A program made the translations under genes and the position numbers. This document shows, piece after piece, positions 34,110 to 41,333 of a DNA stretch of 41,333 nucleotides (position 1 is the first letter of the stretch; every line of letters begins with the position of its first letter). Location: positions 1 to 41,333 of the forward strand of contig CAJNOQ010000775.1 of the NCBI GenBank assembly GCA_905250885.1, written 5' to 3'. The notes beneath the pieces are model-generated. The model worked only from the letters and a program-made list of their open reading frames with translations. It did not search any database and was not told where the DNA came from. The stretch is from Didymodactylos carnosus (Eukaryota > Rotifera > Eurotatoria > Philodinida > Philodinidae).

Positions 34110-34111
34110 TA

Positions 34112-34793
34112 TTATAATGTTTCTATTAGCATCATTTTATTCATCAATCTTAGCCTATGCCGTTATGTTGACTGTATATTACACTGACATAGTTCTCAAA
34201 CTATTGCAATCTTTTCTCTTAGTTATATGAGTTTTGGTGCGTCATAGATAACCGGTGTCTGTTCTTATTCTAGTATGTACTGATGCGGTACAGCGTCTGT
34301 TTACATACATACGGTCTGCATCTCAGTGCGCGCTATTAACCGGTCATTAAAAGTGACTATTACCATTGAATTTATTCTCTTTCATGCTATTTCTCCATTA
34401 TACAGACACACATATTTTCTTTTCTCTTTCGTTTTTCATTTTTCTTCTTTTTCAAAGGTGAACGTCTAATCGTACTTTTATACTGTTTATTACAAATTTT
34501 TTTCTTTTTTGTTTTCACTTTAAAACGTTTTAAAGCAACAATTGTTTGCATGTTTAGTCATGTATTATATTGTATAAAGAAAAATTATATACGAACAGAT
34601 TTTTTTGTTTAAGTGAATTAAATTGTTCACATTAATTTTACGCAATGGAAATTAAAAATAGAAAAGATCAATATGAAACACAAGTGTCACCTCAACCTAA
34701 GTAAAAATCTTCGACACTTTTTAAAATTGTCTTACCGTTTAAGATTTTAATAAGATTTAATGACTATTTTATTTACCCTGTTGTTTTGCTCTC
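34112..34793. other. Intergenic sequence between the antiporter and a LINE fragment
   Basis: AT-rich with T runs and no gene on either strand. Confidence 0.4.
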
Positions 34794-36300
34794 TCTCATT
34801 CATCTATATAGGTAACAACGAAAACATGAATGATTTTATGGGTATTTTTCTTCCAGACTCTACTAGTACTTGTGAGTCATTAGGAATAAAGCCCGACTGA
34901 TTTTTACTTATCAAGTTATTTGTTCTTAGAAGCCCAAAAATGTGTCTGTAAATAACATGTTCAAGGACTTTGGATATGGCAGGAAGAAGAGTAATTGACC
35001 GATAATTGTTGCAGCTTTGCGAATTACCGCTTTTGAAGAGAGCATGGATATACCCTAATTACCAAATAGACGGGAATTCCCTCTGGCTCAAAGACTCGTT
35101 AAATAAAATAGTGACAACAGAACCGATTGTTCCAGCTGATTTTCTCAACATTCGATTTGAAATACGGGGGGCGGTGGCTTTATTAACAGTCAGGTGTAAC
35201 AAAATCTCGTATACTTCAGTCACATTTATCCGGAAGTCCGACATAACAATTGTTGATTGCGTAAGGGAATTAATAGGAGAGATAAATGAGACATCAGCTG
35301 TACATGTATTGGAGAAATGTCTGTTTAATACTTGCGCTCGATCAAATGGTGAAGTTACGACTTTATTAGATGACGGGTCAAATAAAGGCGGAATACTCGA
35401 TTGTTTTGTTTTGCCTAAGGAGAATTTTAAAGGGACCGCCATGCTTTCGATGAATTTTTTGTTGAAGCCAGTCGTTCATAGTATTTCTCTTTGGCTTGCG
35501 TACATCCTTTTTCCAATCGATCAACGTATTTCTCATAAGTACTCTTATCTTCATCAGACTTAGTGTGCAGATAACGCTTATAGGATGTCTGTTTCATACT
35601 ATGAAGATGACGAAGCTTGTCTGTGAATCAGAGTTGATCACGCGACGATACGGTAATCCATTTGCTTTTTAGACAAGAATTAGCAACTTCGAAGAATTTA
35701 TTTTGAAACGCCTCAGTTTTATCTGTATATGTTATCTGATAATCGATAATAGAGTGCCAGTTCGTTTTTGAAAGTGCTAGTCGAAAGCCATCCCAGTTAC
35801 TATGCTTATAGTTGTATATGCGACGTTTATAAGAAAAAGGCGTTTGTTTTATTCGAAGAAGTGAAAATTCGACCATACAGTGATTGCAGGTAGTAGTTAA
35901 AGGAGACAAAACGTTGACGTTAGTAACTGAGCTGAGATTATTGGTAAATATCAGATCTAGACATGAATTAGACCTGGGTCTGGTGGGTTTTGATACTAAC
36001 TGGGAGAATCCCTTCTTTATGGAAAAGCCAAACAACTGGTTGCCCTCAGATATTGACGGTTTCGTTGGGCACCATTTAGCTGAGTGGCCATTAAAATCAC
36101 CGATTAATATAACAAAATCATCCTTTATACCTGTGTTCATTCTAATTTTTTGCAGGGTGTTACTTAGATGTTCCACAAAATTTTCTGCCAGAGTAACTTC
36201 TGATAGTGAGAGTTTTCAAATTTATTCTTTCTTCGAAAACCTTATCAATTCTGACAGTTTTGGAAGCACAGGATTGTGGTGACTGCTGGGTTATTTTCAT
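34794..36300 (-). mobile_element. LINE (non-LTR retrotransposon) fragment: endonuclease and N-terminal RT part, broken
   Basis: The minus strand encodes parts of a jockey/CR1-like LINE ORF2. At 35628-36176 is the end of an APE-type endonuclease: FVILIGDFNGHSAKWCP, SCLDLIFTN and a final NHCMVEFSL, where the usual catalytic DH is NH. At about 35440-35620 is the linker (KYVDRLEKGCTQAKEKYYE). At 35059-35442 the start of the RT region includes ISNRMLRKSAG and LFNESLSQREFPSIW. After an in-frame stop the same frame resumes as YIHALFKSG, NYRSITLLPAISKVLEHV and SKNQSGFIPNDS at about 34870-35056. Right after PNDS it reads QVLVESGRKI, which in the related plus-strand fragment near 39300 lies close to the C-terminus, so the RT core was probably deleted. 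At least one frame change and one stop are present. Dead copy. Confidence 0.85.
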
Positions 36301-37102
36301 CTTCTAACTTGCATGTACCGTTCTGCTTAACATACTGTCCAAATACAGGTTTTGAGAGTTTTTTTAGAGAAAACGTCATTTCTCCATTGAACACATGTTT
36401 CTATCTAATTACGAAAGACAAAACTGCCAAAAGTAAAAGCTGTTAGTCAAATAGGATTCGCTTTAATTTATACAAGTGTACAAAATAGTTCCACTCCCGC
36501 CAATGTGTTTATTATCACTAAAATTTAAATTTATTAATCAATGTAAGTAAAAATAACTGAAGTTGGCGGTATTTTTCGTTGTTTGTTATTGTAACTACGA
36601 ATAGCACGAGTATTGCAATATCTAATTATTATGTCGATAGACATTATGCATGGAATTTTATTTTTTTTTTACGACCTTTTTTGGGAAAAGAGAGCGCCAT
36701 GATCCAACAAACTATTTATTGTAGAAAAGTTTTGAAAAAAGATCAGCGTTCTACAAAAACTGAAAATTAACCATTGCACATTCTTTACTCAATTAAAGAT
36801 CCAAACTCGGCGGTATAAGCTCCATAAGTGGGCAAAAAAATGGCTGTTGGACTTAATTATTATTGTCCGACGACACTTTATTCAAACATTATTATTATCT
36901 AGAAGAATAAACAAAGTTTTTTGCAAAGTTAGAGCTCATTTCTTCTAGCGCTAAGAAAGTCGACTTTTAATTTCCACTTCATATGTGGTTTATCTTTTAA
37001 CCTGACAATGATATCTGATATATTGATTCATTTTTGTACAACTTTTATTTAAAAGATAAAACTTGAGAACATAACATTATATGATATCATTTTATCCCAT
37101 GA
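36301..37102. other. Intergenic sequence, LINE 5' side and flank
   Basis: The first 100-200 bp may still be the degraded upstream part of the LINE endonuclease domain. The rest has no recognisable gene, and open frames are short and AT-driven. Confidence 0.35.
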
Positions 37103-37345
37103 CTATTGAAAAGGAGTAAACGATATGAAACAATTGTTTATTGGGAATAATATTATAGATTGGTCACGTAATTTCAATAAAGCTTCAATTTCATGGTAAA
37201 TATACATACAAACATCATACGGTAAAATGAATCCAACCCATATTGGTCTAAATGGAAAAGCTTTTGATTTTCTAGTTTTAATAGCAGAATAGCCGTTCGT
37301 GAAACATTCAAATACGTCTGCAAGTGTCATGAAATACAATGGCAT
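37103..37345 (-). other. Unrecognised 80-codon open frame
   Basis: A minus-strand frame with good amino-acid variety, including DVFECFTNGYSAIKTRKSK and FRPIWVGFILPYDV. This is more protein-like than the neighbouring frames. No domain or splice partner is recognised. It could be an exon of an unannotated gene or a fragment. Confidence 0.25.
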
Positions 37346-37571
37346 TAGCTATTTATTTATGTGGGATAGCATCTTTCTTTCCGAACGACTGCCCTAGTAA
37401 GAAATTTAGTCGAATCTTATGAAGATCGTAGTAAGGTTATGCTTACATTTGTCTAAGATCTTAGATAAATCTTAAGGCGCCGCTAATTCAAAAATCAAAT
37501 TGGAAAGCTTTTAAATTTTCAAACATATATTCTGATTCCTCGGACGCTGCTGATCACGAATCTGACCTTAT

Positions 37572-38707
37572 TTTTTCGATTTGACGAAGTTTTCATGCAG
37601 AAAACCTCAAAATACTGTGAAGGCGTCAAAAACCTCGAAAAATCCCGATTATTTCCTGATCTTTTCATTTTTCGATCTCACCGATGCCATTTTCGGATTC
37701 AGCGTCGCGAAGCACATCTGGACACTTGTCATTGAATGAGATTTCTTCACGACTTAAACTCTTGTAGCTGATCAAACACTGATCGCTCGAACCTTGAGGT
37801 TCTCACCGCGCAATGCCTCGCGAAGGTAATGGAATTCCGAAGGGTTCTGAGAGATTTCCAGAGAGTCGGTTTTGCAGTAAACCTTGTCATTACTCTACGA
37901 CCCTTCATGAGGCATCGCATCTGAATGCGCTTCGAGTTCTGAGCAAAATGAGACCTTCCCGGGCTTTTCAGCGTTTGTACGCTGAGTTATTGGCAAATTT
38001 CTTAAAGGATTTCGAGTCATCCGGATCTCTGAAAGTAAAATGGCCTTATCTCAGCCTAGAGATGTGCTAGGAGGCTCGATGAGGACACCTCATTTTGCTC
38101 AGAATTTGACGCTCTGTCGATACCATGTACTTGGGACGAAAAAGATTTCCAAAAGGCTCTTGAAGGTTTCTCAGAGTTCTGGTTTTTTGCAAAACCTCTC
38201 AGACACATTGCTAACGTATTCAACATTGCTTTTTACCTAGAAAATCATAATAGCAGTTCTCTAGGTGGAAATACCACTGAGTTATGGGCTCATCATCTGA
38301 AGGATTTTTCGAAAACTCGCACTTTTTCAGTCTTTTCTTAATTTCTCCTAAAAGCAAAGATGTTTTGAAAAACACGAAGCACACTTTTGTGGAGCAAGGC
38401 AAGGCGAATCTTCTGGCGTATGAACGAAGTCTCTATGGCTCTCATGGCAAAAAAGTAGATAGCATTGCGCGGTGAGAACCTCAAGGTTCGAGCGATCAGT
38501 GTTTGATCAGCTACAAGAGTTTAAGTCGTGAAGAAATCTCATTCAATGACAAGTGTCCAGATGTGCTTCGCGACGCTGAATCCGAAAATGGCATCGGTGA
38601 GATCGAAAAATGAAAAGATCAGGAAATAATCGGGATTTTTCGAGGTTTTTGACGCCTTCACAGTATTTTGAGGTTTTCTGCATGAAAACTTCGTCAAATC
38701 GAAAAAA
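37572..38707. mobile_element. Element with about 245-bp inverted terminal repeats, identical by eye (element L)
   Basis: The left arm, about 37572-37816, and the right arm, about 38462-38707, appear identical base for base when one is inverted. Outer ends read TTTTTTCGATTTGACGAAG and inner ends TTCTCACCGCGCAATGC. The interior, about 37817-38461, is visibly richer in G+C than the surrounding DNA. It has a second, smaller inverted pair (37927-37955 with 38086-38113, sharing TTCTGAGCAAAATGAG). Interior frames of 60-85 codons show no recognisable transposase. It is probably a young non-autonomous DNA transposon or one kept uniform by gene conversion. Target duplication is not clear because the flanks are A/T runs. 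Confidence 0.75.
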
Positions 38708-39290
38708 TTTTTAAAAAAATCCTTACTCTAACAAACTGAAATCAAAAATTTTAACGTTATATATAGAGAAAATATGATAAATCGAAAACGTACTAAAATC
38801 GCAGGAAAATAATCGATTATTTTTTAGCAAGCTTGCTCAGTTTTGGGCACTTATATTTCTGTCACAGATAATACTAAAAAAAAATTGTTTAGTTCAGTTT
38901 GGTAGAATAAACATTTTTCTACAAAATCAGACATTTAACAGCTCCGAGTGATTTTTTATAACTGATTCGAAACGACTTTGCTAAATGCCCTAGCATCGAT
39001 TATTAATCGGTGCGTGCCTGAAATGGTTGTACTTCTCTATACCCTTTTAGGTTTCGTAATAAACTTATTTTTTTTAGAGAGTAGGCTACTTTGTCTAAGA
39101 CTTTTTTATGATCCGATGAGAATCTGTATGATCTTACTGAGAATTATTATGAGATTTATTCATAATTTACTACGTATTTTTGAATACCTTATACAAGTGC
39201 TGAGCAGCCTTGAAGAAAATTATAGACCAATCACTAAAATTCAGTTGAATTTTGGCGTTATTTATATAGATAACCTATATAGATGAATGA
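38708..39290. other. Sequence between the long-TIR element and a LINE fragment
   Basis: No supported gene. A plus-strand frame at 38978-39286 is Leu/Ile-rich. Its tail shares ACCTATATAGATGAATGA (39271-39288) with the left edge of the minus-strand LINE fragment, so some of this stretch may be degraded LINE sequence. Confidence 0.35.
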
Positions 39291-39818
39291 ACGGGAGCAA
39301 GTACTGGTAGAGTCTGGAAGAAAAATATCCATATACGCCTGAGCCATCAGACCGCTTTAACTGTCTCTGGTGCTTTGAGGGGCACATCACACGTGAAACT
39401 TCTTAGAGACTTAGGGTGGTTATCAATTAATGAGCTTATTTATGTTAGACGCATGTGTTTGTTTCATAAAATCATGCATAGTAAAACTGCTACTTATCTT
39501 ACTCAACTTTTTCCTATGCCGGGACCCCAGGTTCACCAAACTCGAAGTTTCAGTCGAGGAGACATCTCCTTGGATTTAAGACGTCGGACACTGTTGGAGA
39601 AATCCTTTATTCGAGAGGGTATTCGTGCATGGAATCTTCTACCTAATGATATACGTTCAATACGTAAATTAACTGATTTCAAACTCAGATTAGCCTTGCA
39701 ATATATTCCGTCCTGTCGTTTACCGTTAATGCGTGATCGGCGGTTGGAGATACATCATACGCGATGTAGAGTTGGTAATCCCCAACTAAATGACTATGTC
39801 TTTACTAGAGGTGGATAA
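39291..39818 (+). mobile_element. LINE fragment: C-terminal part of ORF2, opposite strand
   Basis: Plus-strand coding for the region after the RT core of a jockey/CR1-like LINE. It runs from QVLVESGRKISIYA (about 39296-39337) through SGALRGTSHVKLLRDLGWLS, YVRRMCLFHKIMH, the Arg-rich TRSFSRGDISLDLRRRTLLE segment, and EGIRAWNLLPNDIRS to a Cys/His tail (HHTRCRVGNPQLNDYVFTRG). The LGW ... RAWNLLP order is characteristic of these LINEs. The first piece also occurs at the end of the minus-strand fragment at 34.8-36.3 kb, so the two probably come from the same family. It is 5'-truncated and dead. Confidence 0.8.
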
Positions 39819-40023
39819 GAAAAGTTACCGGCGTGTGCATCTAGCTTTAACAGAGAGACTACTAAACATTTTTGTCATAGACTGTGCTCTTTATGATAAG
39901 TCTCGTAACTTTATGTTTGAGCAACTGCGTATTTTCCTTAAAGATAATCACATTTTTTTTTTATAACAATAGCATTAGAGAAGTTGCTTCAATACTTTAA
40001 AAACCAGAGATTTTCGACAAAAG

Positions 40024-41333
40024 TTAAGGAGGTTGAAGAAAATACTTATATACAAACATACATAACAGTGAAGGAGAATTTTTGTGGTACCCGTATTGCG
40101 GAGCGTGGTTTGATATAAAATTATTAAAAATAAAATTTATTATATCAATTTTAGAATGTTTCGCATGTAGAGAGAGACGTTTTAAAAATCTGTTGGTTTT
40201 GCGCAAACCTGATAAGCGATACCAGTTCTTCTCTGAATTTTTTGCAGCTAAATAAGCAACCCATGTCAACTGATACTGGGCAGCTTCATGTGATGTTTCA
40301 AGGTGTTTCATAAATCTTAGCCAGAAACCGACAAGATAATCGCGTAATGTAAACTCCTGACATAGTATTTTTACAGTCATATCGTCCCAGTTATTCAAGT
40401 CAAAAACAATCCTAATACCTGAACAATAAACATGTTCAATGTATTCCTTTTGAGTATCCGTAAAGAAAAACCAAATCGAAAAAAACCAGATAAAATGGGG
40501 AAGAACAAAAGCATAAAACAATATGCGACAAATATGTAGAATTATGATGGGAATGTCTCTAAATAGGATTTTGAGAGCATTATATATATTTCGTATGATT
40601 TTTATTCTTATTGATATGTAAAGTCCTCAACCTAACTTGATCGTTATTTCTACTCCAAGATACCTGTATCTCTTAACAAAATTAATGATAACTTCTCGAT
40701 ATTTAACTATAGGATATGTTGGCGCAACGACATTGTGTACAAGTAGTGCTTTCGTTTTATCTATATTGACGGGAAGAATTTTTTCATTTGAGAATTTGGA
40801 TAAGGATTCCATTGCTATTCTCGCTTGTTCCTGTGATTTAATTATATTTTGTGAGAAGCGTTTCTCTAACACTCCAAATAGGACTATCGCAAGATCATCA
40901 GCGAATAAATGAATCAAGGTACCCATAAAATATTTAGGTAAAAAATGAATATGTAATCTAAAAAGTGTAGCGGCCAGGACTAAACCTTGCGGTGCGCCGA
41001 CAAAGATTTTTACAGTTCGAGAAATTGCCTCAGCAAAATGAATCGACATCGTTCTACCTCGTAACCATTGGTGAATCCATCGCAGAAGAGGAAGGGGGAA
41101 ATTAAGTTCATTTAATGTTCTTACTAGAGCAGGATGCCACATTTTATCGAATGCTGACAAAAAATCCACAAAAAATTACTAGCGCTGGTCTATTACATGC
41201 AGACAGTGTTAGGCGTAAATCCTCAATTAATGACAAAATACGTGTTTGAAGTCTTCTTTCAGGGGTAAAGCCTGATTGTTCGTCTAAGTAAACTCCGTTT
41301 GCTTTACACCATTCTAAAAGTCTATTATGTATG
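40024..41333 (-). mobile_element. LINE ORF2: reverse transcriptase and C-terminal domain, runs off the window
   Basis: Minus strand, entering from beyond the right edge. RT motifs in order: LDEQSGFTPERRLQTRI (about 41215-41270), VDFLSAFDKMWHPAL (41130-41173), WLRGRTMSIHF, GAPQGLVLAATLF, the FADD catalytic box (about 40903-40914) and RYRYLGVEI. After an in-frame TGA near 40627 the same frame continues through IIRNIYNALKILFRDIP to a C-terminal part with YAFVLPHFIWFFSIWFFF, EYIEHVYCSGIR, WDDMTV and a final SPSLLCMFVYKYFLQPP, which looks like a natural end at 40024. One base-shift near 41170 and one stop break an otherwise well-kept copy. The family differs from the other LINE fragments here. I associate this C-terminus with bdelloid rotifer LINEs, from memory. 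Confidence 0.88.

Noticed and set aside
35006-36282. Plus-strand open frames of 185 and 132 codons
   Set aside because: They lie antisense to the LINE fragment. The minus strand carries recognisable endonuclease and RT motifs, so the plus-strand frames are shadows.
37813-38475. Transposase inside the long-TIR element
   Set aside because: Open frames of 60-85 codons on both strands show no DDE-like spacing or recognisable motif, so the element is treated as non-autonomous.
40637-40912. Plus-strand 91-codon open frame
   Set aside because: Antisense to the RT catalytic region of the LINE. No domain of its own.
1-41333. LTR retrotransposons, retrovirus-like or Polinton elements
   Set aside because: No paired direct terminal repeats, and no Gag, integrase or capsid-like coding was recognised. 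Both RT-bearing elements are LINEs.

Overview
The window looks like an AT-rich animal nuclear genome. Genes carry GT-AG introns of about 50 to 430 bp. One gene for a CCR4-NOT subunit and one for a lysosomal cystine carrier are clearly metazoan-type, and two LINE families are present. The best fit is a small invertebrate, and I would guess a bdelloid rotifer. The support is the short introns, base composition, compact single-copy genes between wrecked transposons, and a LINE C-terminus of a type I associate with that group. The assignment is inference. No LTR, retrovirus-like or Polinton-like element, tRNA, rRNA or CRISPR was seen.

Layout. 1-2.2 kb: an unrecognised remnant and a minus-strand type II membrane, glycosyltransferase-like gene. 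2.46-3.36 kb: a terminal-inverted-repeat (TIR) transposon. 4.54-7.46 kb: a five-exon CNOT2/NOT2 gene on the minus strand, reconstructed end to end. 7.5-10.4 kb: intergenic, with a dispersed TGTCACACTTTTA-type motif. 10.38-11.70 kb: a three-exon cystinosin gene on the plus strand. 12.17-14.47 kb: a two-exon SMI1/KNR4-domain gene whose single intron holds two large inverted-repeat elements. 14.9-15.8 kb: two more palindromic elements. 17.36-18.60 kb: an unrecognised single-pass membrane protein. 18.6-29 kb: a very AT-rich gene-poor stretch holding a hAT-type MITE with an intact 8-bp target duplication and several palindromes. 29.4-30.2 kb: decayed coding-like sequence. 30.97-31.53 kb: a TA-flanked foldback element. 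32.01-33.82 kb: a three-exon CPA2-type cation/proton antiporter, followed 22 bp later by a small MITE. 34.8-36.3 kb and 39.3-39.8 kb: opposite-strand fragments of what looks like one LINE family. 37.57-38.71 kb: an element with about 245-bp inverted repeats that look identical. 40.0-41.3 kb: the reverse-transcriptase and C-terminal part of a second LINE, running off the right edge.

The five main genes have unrelated housekeeping or transport roles (mRNA deadenylation, lysosomal cystine export, an SMI1-type adaptor, ion/proton exchange, glycosylation). There is no operon-like arrangement. The dominant feature of the window is its density of inverted-repeat elements: at least eleven in 41 kb. 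Three of them share a mariner-like terminal motif beside TA, and one carries an internal block related to another. I did not find a convincing new multi-gene system. The most unusual objects are the 37.6-38.7 kb long-TIR element, the nested palindromes in the SMI1 intron, and the shared-terminus transposon group.
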